Assembly (NCBI GenBank): GCA_018700255.1
Contig: JABISU010000029.1
Coordinates: 1 to 15,159, forward strand
Direction of reading: 5' to 3'
DNA: 15,159 bases
Source of the DNA: Flavobacteriales bacterium
GTDB lineage: Bacteria > Bacteroidota > Bacteroidia > Flavobacteriales > UA16
A model generated the notes under the pieces. It did no database searches. It was not told where the DNA came from and saw only the letters and a program-made list of their open reading frames with translations. Position 1 is the first letter of the stretch; every line of letters starts with the position of its first letter. A program made the position numbers and the translations under genes. Positions 7,673-15,038 of the stretch are shown piece after piece.

Positions 7673-8662
7673 ATGTCAAAAAAGCGTATAGCAATTAATG
7701 GTTTCGGTCGAATAGGCCGTATGTCATTTCGAATACTAGAAGAAAGAACTGATGTGGAGGTTGTTGGGATTAACGATTTAACGGATGTTAAGACCCTTGC
7801 TCATCTTCTTAGGTACGATAGCGTTCATGGTAAGTTTAGCGGTGAAGTGGAAATAGTAAACGGAGATCTACAAGTTAATGGTAGGGTTATTAAGGTGTCT
7901 GCCGAAAAAAACCCTTTAAACCTCCCTTGGAAAGAACTCATTGTAGATTCGGTTGTTGAGTCTACTGGAGTTTTTGTAACTAAAGACAAATCGAGGGCTC
8001 ATATAGAAGCCGGCGCAAAAAAGGTGGTGATCAGTGCTCCAGCTTCTGGCGATTTGAAATCTATTGTTTTGGGCGTTAATGAAGACATTATTGAGGATTC
8101 TGATGTTATAATTAGTTCAGCTTCTTGTACTACTAATTGCCTTGCGCCTATGGTGAAAGTTTTAGATGACAGTTTCGGTATAGAAAGAGGATTCATAACG
8201 ACAGTTCATTCTTATACAGCTGACCAAAGGTTGCATGACTCTCCACACTCTGACCTCAGAAGGTCCAGAGCAGCGGCGGTTAATATGATCCCTACGTCAA
8301 CAGGAGCTGCTGCTGCTGTAAGCCTTGTATTACCCCAGCTAGCTGGTAAATTAGATGGGGTAGCGGTTCGCGTTCCGACACCGACGGGATCTATTACAGA
8401 TCTTACAGCTGTTCTTAAACAGGATGTTACAATAGATCAGGTTAATGATGCTATGAGAGCAGCAGCTAACGGTGCAATGAACGGAATACTCTGTTACAGC
8501 GAAGACCCTTTAGTTAGTTCAGATATTGTGGGCGATTCTCATAGTTGTATTTTTGACTCTGATTTAACAAGGGTGTCAAAGAATGTAGTCAAAATATTTG
8601 GTTGGTACGATAACGAAACTGGGTACGCAAATAGAGTTGTAGATTTAGTAAGCAGGATATAA
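7673..8662 (+). CDS. gapA: Glyceraldehyde-3-phosphate dehydrogenase, type I, NAD-dependent
   Basis: This 329-residue protein oxidises glyceraldehyde-3-phosphate with phosphate and NAD to 1,3-bisphosphoglycerate in glycolysis. It shows the Rossmann motif NGFGRIGR (9-16), the active-site segment SASCTTNCLAP with catalytic C152, H179 in TTVHSYT, the NAD-favouring acidic residue in GINDLTD (D35), the phosphate-site region IPTSTGAA (206-213) and the C-terminal WYDNETGYANRVVDL. The length is normal for the family. It lies 18 bp after pfkA and 11 bp before the sugar kinase, so all three are probably co-transcribed. Nothing in the protein is unusual; what is unusual is its place in a maltose-degradation operon. 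Confidence 0.97.
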   Translation: MSKKRIAINGFGRIGRMSFRILEERTDVEVVGINDLTDVKTLAHLLRYDSVHGKFSGEVEIVNGDLQVNGRVIKVSAEKNPLNLPWKELIVDSVVESTGVFVTKDKSRAHIEAGAKKVVISAPASGDLKSIVLGVNEDIIEDSDVIISSASCTTNCLAPMVKVLDDSFGIERGFITTVHSYTADQRLHDSPHSDLRRSRAAAVNMIPTSTGAAAAVSLVLPQLAGKLDGVAVRVPTPTGSITDLTAVLKQDVTIDQVNDAMRAAANGAMNGILCYSEDPLVSSDIVGDSHSCIFDSDLTRVSKNVVKIFGWYDNETGYANRVVDLVSRI

Positions 8663-8673
8663 AAAAGACAAAG

Positions 8674-9531
8674 ATGATTATATTAATTGCAGATAGTGGT
8701 TCGACAAAGAGTGATTGGCTTGCTATTGATGAAACAGGAAAAGAGCTAGCTCAGTTTAGCACAATTGGCTTTAACCCTTACTTTCATTCTTCTAATCTTG
8801 TTGAGCAAGTGCTTACAAGCCAAATAGAAATGATGAAAATTGCCCAAAATGTCGGAAAAGTGTTTTTCTATGGAGCCGGCTCAAGCTCAAAGGAAATGTG
8901 TTCGATTATTGCAGAAGGTCTTAGCCGTGTATTCAGTCATGCTGAGATTCATGTAGACCATGATCTTAACGGTGCAGCTTATTCTACTTGGTCAGGTGAG
9001 CCAGCAATTACATGTATACTTGGCACTGGTTCTAACTCTTGTTTTTTCGATGGTATTGAGATTTATGAAGAGGTGCCGTCTCTTGCCTATATCTTAGGGG
9101 ATGAGGGTAGCGGCAGTTGGTTTGGTAAACGCCTGTTGAGGTCGTTTTTCTACAATAAATTACCCCATCATATACATGATGATTTTGTGAGTGAATTTGG
9201 ACTGTCAGTCACAGACGTGAATAAAAGAGTATATACAGAGCCAAATCCCAACGTATTTCTTGCCAGCTTTATGAAGTTTATAGCAAAGCATCGAGATGCA
9301 GAAATTGTTAAGACTTGGCTTCAAGATGGTTTCGATACGTTTTTAGACTCCCACGTTGCTTGCTTTGAAAATTACCAGCAAGTGCCGGTTCACTTTATTG
9401 GAAGTGTAGCCTATCACTTTTCTGATCATCTTCAACTTGCCTGTGAAAAGAGAGGGATTCAGATGGGTAATCTGATTAAAAAACCTATTGAAGGTCTTGC
9501 TAAATACCATATTGAATGTATCCTTCAATGA
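8674..9531 (+). CDS. BadF/BadG/NagK-type sugar kinase, probable glucokinase role
   Basis: This 285-residue protein is an ASKHA-fold ATPase of the family usually annotated as N-acetylglucosamine kinase or BadF/BadG/BcrA/BcrD ATPase. Visible motifs are phosphate-1 DSGSTKSDW (7-15), an acidic VDHDLNGA segment (94-101) with likely catalytic Asp, phosphate-2 ILGTGSNS (115-122), ILGDEGSGSWFGKRLL (140-155), and a C-terminal adenosine-side GSVA (243-246). No signal peptide or membrane segment is present. It starts 11 bp after gapA and its stop overlaps the pgmB start (ATGA). Between glycolytic genes and a phosphorylase that releases free glucose, the most economical role is glucose phosphorylation to glucose-6-phosphate. 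That is inference; GlcNAc or another amino sugar remains possible, although no GlcNAc-6-phosphate gene is nearby. Confidence 0.85.
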   Translation: MIILIADSGSTKSDWLAIDETGKELAQFSTIGFNPYFHSSNLVEQVLTSQIEMMKIAQNVGKVFFYGAGSSSKEMCSIIAEGLSRVFSHAEIHVDHDLNGAAYSTWSGEPAITCILGTGSNSCFFDGIEIYEEVPSLAYILGDEGSGSWFGKRLLRSFFYNKLPHHIHDDFVSEFGLSVTDVNKRVYTEPNPNVFLASFMKFIAKHRDAEIVKTWLQDGFDTFLDSHVACFENYQQVPVHFIGSVAYHFSDHLQLACEKRGIQMGNLIKKPIEGLAKYHIECILQ

Positions 9532-10181
9532 AAATAAGCGGTTGCATTTTTGATATGGATGGTGTTGTAGTAGATTCAGCGAAACACCATTTTACTGCTT
9601 GGAAAATGTTAGCTGATGAGCTTTCTATACAATTTTCAAAACAGGATAACAAACTTTTAAAGGGGCTAAGTAGACTTGACAGTCTTGAAAAGATACTTTC
9701 TTTAGGTTCATTAGAACTCGACTCTAAGACGAAACTCCAACTTATGGATAAGAAAAACTCCATTTATCTTTACCTTGTTAGTAAGATGGGCGAAAATGAA
9801 ATCCTTCCAGGTGTAAAAGATCTTATTTTAGAGCTCAGACGTGAAGGTATTGGAGTGTGCTTAGGTTCTTCAAGTAAGAATGCCACAGTAATATTAAAAA
9901 ACGTAAATCTTTTCAATCTTTTTGATGGTGTAGTTGACGGAAACCATATTACCCTATCTAAACCTGATCCAGAAGTTTTCTTAAAAGGAGCAGAAATACT
10001 AGGGCTTTCACCATCAGAGTGTATAGTTTTTGAAGATGCCGCATCAGGTGTAGAAGCAGCTCTTTCGGGAGGTTTTTTTGCTTTAGGCATAGGCGATGCT
10101 TCTGAGCTTAGTAGTGCTAACTCGGTTGTAACCGATCTTTCTGGAATGACATTAAAGAAGCTAAATCAAATAACGGGATGA
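9528..10181 (+). CDS. pgmB: Beta-phosphoglucomutase (HAD superfamily)
   Basis: This 217-residue HAD-fold enzyme converts beta-glucose-1-phosphate to glucose-6-phosphate. It has FDMDGVVVDS with nucleophile D9 and acid/base D11, the substrate-side AKHHFTAWK (18-26), LKGLSRLDSLEKIL (44-57) with the phosphate-contacting arginine, GSSSKNA (113-119), K145 in SKPDPEVF, and FEDAASG (168-174) binding magnesium. This matches the well-studied Lactococcus enzyme motif by motif. The ATG at 9528 is preferred over the in-frame ATG at 9516: it sits right before the conserved KISGCIFDMDG and overlaps the kinase stop as ATGA. The 3' end overlaps the GH65 start in the same way. The pgmB-GH65 pairing is the classic sign of maltose or related disaccharide phosphorolysis. 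Confidence 0.94.
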   Translation: MKISGCIFDMDGVVVDSAKHHFTAWKMLADELSIQFSKQDNKLLKGLSRLDSLEKILSLGSLELDSKTKLQLMDKKNSIYLYLVSKMGENEILPGVKDLILELRREGIGVCLGSSSKNATVILKNVNLFNLFDGVVDGNHITLSKPDPEVFLKGAEILGLSPSECIVFEDAASGVEAALSGGFFALGIGDASELSSANSVVTDLSGMTLKKLNQITG

Positions 10182-12487
10182 GTTCTTCCACGACTCTTTA
10201 CGATGTCGACCCTTGGAAGGTGACGGAAAACGGATTAGATGATACTACGAATCGAGCAAGTGAATCTATATTTACGGTTGGGAATGGACGGTTTGGTTTA
10301 AGGGCTAATTTTGAGGAGAAATATTCGGGAGATTCTTTGTCGGGTCACTATGTGGGAGGGGTTTACTACCCAGATAGAACCAAAGTTGGTTGGTGGAAAA
10401 ATGGCTATCCAGAAACTTTTGCTAAGGTTTTAAACTCGACCAACTGGTCTAAGATTGGCGTTGTGATTAACGACGTAGAATTAGATCTATTTACTGCTCA
10501 TAATGTAATTGAATTTAAGCGCGAACTTGATATGAAGCGAGGACTTGTAACCCGCTTATTCGAAGTTGAAGTAGTTAATGGTGTAATTATTAGAGTCAAA
10601 GCGGAGAGGTTTTGTAATATGCATAATCCCAATAGAGCGGCAATTAAATATTCAATCGAAGCTATACAAGGCGTTGAACAAGTTGTTATTTCTCCTGCCG
10701 TAGATGCTGACGTTACTAACGAAGATTCAAATTGGAATGAAGCATTCTGGAAGTTTGATAAAGGTGTCATTTTAGATGAAGTAGGTTGTGTAATCAATAC
10801 TACTGAGAAAACATGCTTCACTGTAGCTACGGCATTTGCGAGTAATCTCGAGTTTAATGGAAAGTTAATCGATGCGTTAAATTTTGCTACTGCTGACCAA
10901 GAGGTTTTTGCTACTTATAAAATTGGTGATGTAAAGGATGGCGACAAGTTTGTTTTGACAAAATTCATAGGAATTGTAAGCTCGTTGAATAATGAGGTTG
11001 AAGGTTTGTCAGAATTAGCGTTTGCCGAATCTGTTTCTGGACGAAATAATGGATATGACTCTGAATTCGAGGAACATTGCTTATGCTGGGAAAAGATTTG
11101 GAATGAAGGAGATATTGAGATCGTGGGTGATGATAAAGCTCAACAGGCTATACGTTTTAATATTTTCCATCTTAACTCAACTTACAGAGGGGATGACCCT
11201 AAATTGAATATTGGTCCTAAAGGGTTTACTGGCGAAAAGTATGGCGGTGCTACCTATTGGGATACCGAGGCGTATTGTATCCCATTTTACTTAAGTACCC
11301 ACGATTCCTCTGTTGCTAGGCAGCTTCTCGTTTACAGGTTTAATCACCTTGAACAAGCTATTGAAAACGCTGAGAACCTTGGGTTTTATGGCGGAGCGGC
11401 CCTTTATCCTATGGTTACTATGAATGGGGAAGAATGCCACAACGAATGGGAAATTACATTCGAGGAAATTCACCGAAATGGTGCCATCGCTTTTGCCATA
11501 TTTAATTATGTGAGGTATACCGGTGATAAGGAGTATCTTCTTGAAATGGGCTTTGATGTGCTTCTTGGTATCGCTCGTTTTTGGAGCCAAAGGGTTACAT
11601 ACTCAGAATCACGACAAAAGTGGGTAATGCTCGGTGTTACAGGGCCTAATGAATATGAAAACAACGTAAACAATAATTGGTACACCAACTATATAGCTAG
11701 GTGGTGTATGAATTACACCCGTGAAATAGGCGAATGGATTTCTTCAGAGCATCCAAGTGTAATGTCTGCTAAGAGTGAAGCTTGGAAGCTCGATTTTGCT
11801 AAAGAGTCTAAACAATGGAAGGAGCGTTGCGACAATTTATTTTCCTCAACCATTGAAGGAACTCAGGTTTTCCTTCAGCAGGACGGTTTTATGGACAAGG
11901 AACAAATGATGGTGTCGGATCTTCCGTCTGATCAGAGGCCTATAAACCAAACCTGGTCTTGGGATCGTATCCTTCGATCAGTTTTCATAAAACAAGCAGA
12001 CGTACTTCAAGGTTTCTACTTTTTCGCTGATGACTTTACAGATTCCATGCTAGAGGAGAATTTTGATTTCTACGAACCTCGAACCGTTCATGAATCGAGC
12101 CTTTCACCTTGTGTTCACTCCATTTTAGCGTCGAAACTTGGCCGCTTAGATAAGGCATACGAGATGTATCTACGCACGGCTCGATTAGACCTTGACGACT
12201 TCAATAGTGAAATTCACGAGGGACTACATATAACTTCAATGGCTGGAACATGGATGTCTGTCGTGGAAGGCTTCGGTGGCTTCCGCGTTGTCGACGACGT
12301 TCCTCACTTTAATCCAATTATACCTTCTGAATGGCATTCTTATTCTTTTAAAGTACGCTTCCGCGGCCGTGTTCTTTGCGTTGTCGTTAGTTATGTTTCC
12401 ACTGAGGTAATTTTAGAATCAGGAGATGCTTTAAACGTGATGCTTAATGGTGAACCTATTAAACTCAATCAGCCCAAGCACTATTAG
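10178..12487 (+). CDS. GH65 maltose phosphorylase (inverting)
   Basis: This 769-residue cytoplasmic enzyme, with no signal peptide, splits maltose with inorganic phosphate into glucose and beta-glucose-1-phosphate. The N-terminal beta-sandwich domain runs to about 270 and contains SESIFTVGNGRFGLRAN (28-44). The (alpha/alpha)6 barrel follows: GATYWDTEAY (357-366), GGAALYPMVTMNGEECHNEWEITFEE (405-430, acceptor loop), VTGPNEYENNVNNNWYTN (487-504) with general acid E492, HESSLS (638-643, phosphate site) and HITSMAG (684-690). Within GH65, the HNEWE acceptor loop and the GPNEYENNVNNNWYTN block are those of maltose phosphorylases; kojibiose and trehalose phosphorylases differ in that loop, as far as can be recalled without an alignment. 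It is the last gene of the plus operon, coupled to pgmB by ATGA, and its final 23 bp overlap the convergent lamin-tail gene. Confidence 0.92.
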   Translation: MSSSTTLYDVDPWKVTENGLDDTTNRASESIFTVGNGRFGLRANFEEKYSGDSLSGHYVGGVYYPDRTKVGWWKNGYPETFAKVLNSTNWSKIGVVINDVELDLFTAHNVIEFKRELDMKRGLVTRLFEVEVVNGVIIRVKAERFCNMHNPNRAAIKYSIEAIQGVEQVVISPAVDADVTNEDSNWNEAFWKFDKGVILDEVGCVINTTEKTCFTVATAFASNLEFNGKLIDALNFATADQEVFATYKIGDVKDGDKFVLTKFIGIVSSLNNEVEGLSELAFAESVSGRNNGYDSEFEEHCLCWEKIWNEGDIEIVGDDKAQQAIRFNIFHLNSTYRGDDPKLNIGPKGFTGEKYGGATYWDTEAYCIPFYLSTHDSSVARQLLVYRFNHLEQAIENAENLGFYGGAALYPMVTMNGEECHNEWEITFEEIHRNGAIAFAIFNYVRYTGDKEYLLEMGFDVLLGIARFWSQRVTYSESRQKWVMLGVTGPNEYENNVNNNWYTNYIARWCMNYTREIGEWISSEHPSVMSAKSEAWKLDFAKESKQWKERCDNLFSSTIEGTQVFLQQDGFMDKEQMMVSDLPSDQRPINQTWSWDRILRSVFIKQADVLQGFYFFADDFTDSMLEENFDFYEPRTVHESSLSPCVHSILASKLGRLDKAYEMYLRTARLDLDDFNSEIHEGLHITSMAGTWMSVVEGFGGFRVVDDVPHFNPIIPSEWHSYSFKVRFRGRVLCVVVSYVSTEVILESGDALNVMLNGEPIKLNQPKHY

Positions 12488-13109
12488 CGCTTCCAGGGCT
12501 GCCTCCAAATGCATTAGAAGAAATCCAAGATTCGGGCAATGAGTTTATATAACCAGGACCACGCCACTCTAAAGTAGACCCACCCCCATCTGGCTCAGAA
12601 GGCCAGCCATTGTAGTCACTATAAGTTACTTGGTTAGATTCAGATCCGTCAGCTCTAAGTAGCCGAATAGTTTCTCCACTATTGTGTAAACTTGAGCTAC
12701 TTGAAAATGGAAGTAAAATGGTGAAAGGAGGAAGCTCGCCTGAGTAAGAAGCAGTATCGTTAGCAAATATTATATATGAATTAGATTCCATATAAGTTCC
12801 TTCGGGGACAGTTGCACTAATTGCATCCCCCAATTCCCATCCACTTAGGTTCAGCCCAAACTCATGTGGATTGTAGATTTCCACAAATTCCCATTCTGAA
12901 TCTGTACCCTGTTCGGTAGAGGGATTGTAGTGTATTTCAGAAATTTTAGGATCGTAAACAGGCATGCCTTCACAAGTGAGCCCATAAGAAGCTAGGATCA
13001 TTAATAAATCGTCTTCGTCGATTGTCCCATTTCCGTTAATGTCGGTAGGGCATTGTGCTATTAATGCTAAGCAAGAGGTGAGTAGTAGACTGGTAAATAA
13101 GAATTTCAT
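12465..13109 (-). CDS. Secreted dockerin-like/lamin-tail domain protein
   Basis: This 214-residue protein has a signal peptide (1-19, ending ALIAQ). A single dockerin-type calcium loop runs from about 20 to 46: D23, N25, N27 and D34 occupy the expected ligand positions, bracketed by C20 and C46. A lamin tail domain (about 55-155, ISEIHYNPS, WEFVEIYNP, LNLSGWELGD) and a short C-terminal stretch ending in GGSPGSANSAWAD follow. Lamin tail domains are common in large exported Bacteroidota proteins, often nucleases or phosphatases; here no catalytic domain is present. No T9SS sorting domain is visible, and stop codons follow at once in the same frame. It may be a small secreted or calcium-dependent adhesive protein, or a truncated relic of a longer one. 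It converges on the maltose phosphorylase gene with 23 bp of overlap, leaving no room for an ordinary terminator. Function unknown. Confidence 0.85.
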   Translation of the reverse strand: MKFLFTSLLLTSCLALIAQCPTDINGNGTIDEDDLLMILASYGLTCEGMPVYDPKISEIHYNPSTEQGTDSEWEFVEIYNPHEFGLNLSGWELGDAISATVPEGTYMESNSYIIFANDTASYSGELPPFTILLPFSSSSSLHNSGETIRLLRADGSESNQVTYSDYNGWPSEPDGGGSTLEWRGPGYINSLPESWISSNAFGGSPGSANSAWAD

Positions 13110-13182
13110 TGCGTTTTTTCAGCAAAGAAGCCTCACACTTTAACGCCTCCCCACAATGACTTTGTGAGCGAAGATCAGTAAT
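13110..13182. other. Short intergenic gap without a firm signal
   Basis: This gap between the exonuclease stop and the lamin-tail gene start holds a weak hairpin (CACAA at 13152-13156 with TTGTG at 13162-13166) but no following U-rich run on the minus strand. A promoter for the lamin-tail gene could not be assigned. Confidence 0.4.
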
Positions 13183-13956
13183 TTATAGTTGTAGGTCTAT
13201 CCCCACCGGACAGTGGTCAGATCCCATGACATCATTTAATATGAAGGTGTCGGATACATTTTTTACCAATCTGTTGCTTGCAAGCATATAGTCGAGTCGC
13301 CAACCCACGTTTTTCTCCCGTGCCCCTCCACGGTAGCTCCACCAACTGTATTTAACCTCGTTTGGATGAGCAGACCGCCATGTGTCGGTGAAGCCAGCCC
13401 CCAAATGGGCGTCCATTCCGTCTATTTCTTTTTGAGTATATCCAGGGGTTTTATTGTAGTTAGACTTGGGACGAGCGAGGTCGATTTCAGAGTGTGCAAC
13501 ATTTAAATCTCCGCAACAAATGACGGGCTTGTCAGAATCGAGTTCTTTCAAGTAATCACGAAATGCTTTGTCCCAGGTTTCTCGAAAGGGAAGGCGTTTT
13601 AAACCAGACGAGGAGTTGGGAGTGTAAACAGTAACGTAATGAAAATCTTTGAACTCGGCGTGGAGGACACGACCTTCAGTATCGAGATCGGCTACACCTA
13701 TGCCCGCAGTGACTTTGATGGGTACGACTCGAGATATAATGGCGGTCCCAGAATATCCCCTTTTTATGGCTGAAGAGCTATACACTTCATACTCTTCAAG
13801 TGATGGTAGCCCGAAGAGAGCTTCACGAACTTGATCGTCTTGAGCTTTCGTTTCCTGAAGTCCGAGTACGTCAGCGTTAAATCCGTCCACGATAGAATTG
13901 AAGTCCTTTTTCACTATTGCTCGGATTCCATTAACGTTCCAACTTAATAGTCTCAT
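13183..13956 (-). CDS. xthA: Exodeoxyribonuclease III (AP endonuclease, EEP fold)
   Basis: This 257-residue enzyme cleaves at abasic sites and removes 3'-blocking groups in base excision repair. It carries the full EEP motif set: SWNVNGIRA (5-13, N7 and N9), LQETK with metal-binding E35, YTPNSS (111-116) with catalytic Tyr, GDLNVAH (149-155, D150 and N152), GWRLDY (218-223) and GSDHCPV (245-251, D247 and H248). The ATG at 13956 is chosen although the frame extends to 13989: it precedes the conserved MRLLSWNVNGIRA start and overlaps the stop of the upstream gene as ATGA. The coupling suggests co-transcription with the transferase-like gene. Protein length and motifs are normal, and the catalytic set is complete. 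Confidence 0.95.
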   Translation of the reverse strand: MRLLSWNVNGIRAIVKKDFNSIVDGFNADVLGLQETKAQDDQVREALFGLPSLEEYEVYSSSAIKRGYSGTAIISRVVPIKVTAGIGVADLDTEGRVLHAEFKDFHYVTVYTPNSSSGLKRLPFRETWDKAFRDYLKELDSDKPVICCGDLNVAHSEIDLARPKSNYNKTPGYTQKEIDGMDAHLGAGFTDTWRSAHPNEVKYSWWSYRGGAREKNVGWRLDYMLASNRLVKNVSDTFILNDVMGSDHCPVGIDLQL

Positions 13957-15029
13957 GAGGGTGGAATATAATGTGGTTTGGATTTCCAAACCTTGATAAG
14001 CTCAATTAGAATTTCGAGCGTTCCGTGTATGAGAATGCATTCCCCTGTTTGGTATAAATGATTTAAATAAGCTGTTGAGTTAGAAAACTCATCGGAAGCC
14101 TCTAGGTTCAGAAGATGTGAACCGTCGGGACAGGGGTTTATACTGAATAGTGAGTAGGCTTTCTCTATAGAAGAGTAGGTGGCCACCATCATACCTTCAA
14201 GATCGTGACCTAACTCAACTGGGGCAGGATCGCTCATTAAATACGCGTTCCAAGGGCCCAAGTGTCCCATACTGAAGTACGGGTAAAGCCATTGTTTATG
14301 TGGGATTCCTATATTCGTTAACTCCTTACAGAGTTTATCGGTATTTAGACGGATTTCGTAACCGTGAGTCTTAACGGGATTGTACTTGGAAAAATCTGCC
14401 CAAGAATTATCGGGGGTGTAGAACTCAGTCGAGCCTAACTCTAATTTGTAATCGAACGAGGAATCTTTGTCTAAAATATATCCAGGGTAGTACCATTTCG
14501 TTTCGTTTTCAATGCCAAACCCGATTTCCTTCAACATCGTTACCTTACCTAAGCTCCACTCGGCGTAGCGTTCGTCATACAATCCTAGAAGACTGGCCAT
14601 GCTGTTTTCGCCCATATCGAAGTAGCTCACCGCTATGAGCTTATCCTCATCATAGATGCATACTTCGCGAGTGTCGAATACGGTAGTGTCAAATCCCGCC
14701 TTGAGATATTCTGCTAGCGTAGCGTGAATAAAGCCTTTGAATCGATGCTTATGAGCTGTGTATAGCGCTTCCTTCTCCTCAGTGGGGTTGGCATCTCCGA
14801 AAACGGTACGGAATCTCGAATCTACTTTGCGAAGTAGCTTTCTTTGGCTTTTTCTGAATATAAAATCATCGAGCTTTACTCTAATATTTACGACAGAGAA
14901 AAGCTCGTCATCAATACATAAGAGATCCATCTTGTATAACATCACAGCTCCTCTAAACCAGCCTGAAGCTAGGTATTGGTCGTAGCGTTCTCTAGAGAGC
15001 TTGCGAGGAAAGTGAGTTTGGACTAACAT
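13953..15029 (-). CDS. Arginyl/leucyl-tRNA-protein transferase-like protein (ATE/Bpt C-terminal fold)
   Basis: This 358-residue protein resembles the aminoacyl-tRNA-protein transferases (Ate1/Bpt), which add an N-terminal degron residue to proteins. The segment YDQYLASGWFRGAVMLY (16-32) and IRVKLDDFIFRKSQRKLLRK (49-68) align with the VRIPV..FxPSRSQRR region of Bpt. The GNAT-like core is at about 95-204 (GFIHATLAEYLKAGF, ISVSYFDMG-type strand read as IAVSYFDMGENS, SLGKVTMLKEI, YYPGYI). The cysteine pairs normally between these N-terminal segments are missing; only C38 remains. The protein has about 150 extra C-terminal residues compared with bacterial Bpt of roughly 240 residues. It is translationally coupled to xthA (ATGA). 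Transferase activity, the amino acid added and the role of the extra domain are uncertain; it may be a divergent Bacteroidota branch with another acyl-transfer role. Confidence 0.7.
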   Translation of the reverse strand: MLVQTHFPRKLSRERYDQYLASGWFRGAVMLYKMDLLCIDDELFSVVNIRVKLDDFIFRKSQRKLLRKVDSRFRTVFGDANPTEEKEALYTAHKHRFKGFIHATLAEYLKAGFDTTVFDTREVCIYDEDKLIAVSYFDMGENSMASLLGLYDERYAEWSLGKVTMLKEIGFGIENETKWYYPGYILDKDSSFDYKLELGSTEFYTPDNSWADFSKYNPVKTHGYEIRLNTDKLCKELTNIGIPHKQWLYPYFSMGHLGPWNAYLMSDPAPVELGHDLEGMMVATYSSIEKAYSLFSINPCPDGSHLLNLEASDEFSNSTAYLNHLYQTGECILIHGTLEILIELIKVWKSKPHYIPPS

Positions 15030-15038
15030 AACTTATAA

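Noticed and set aside
9516..9527. Earlier in-frame ATG for pgmB
   Set aside because: It would place MYPS before the conserved start and overlap the kinase by 16 bp; the ATGA overlap at 9528 and the family N-terminus favour 9528.
10498..10821. Minus-strand open frame inside the GH65 gene
   Set aside because: It is antisense to a well-conserved enzyme and its translation has no recognisable features.
13152..13166. Hairpin after xthA as a terminator
   Set aside because: The stem is only 5 bp and no U-rich run follows on the minus strand.
13957..13989. N-terminal extension of exonuclease III
   Set aside because: The eleven extra residues have no family counterpart, and the ATG at 13956 overlaps the upstream stop and begins the conserved MRLLSWNVNG.
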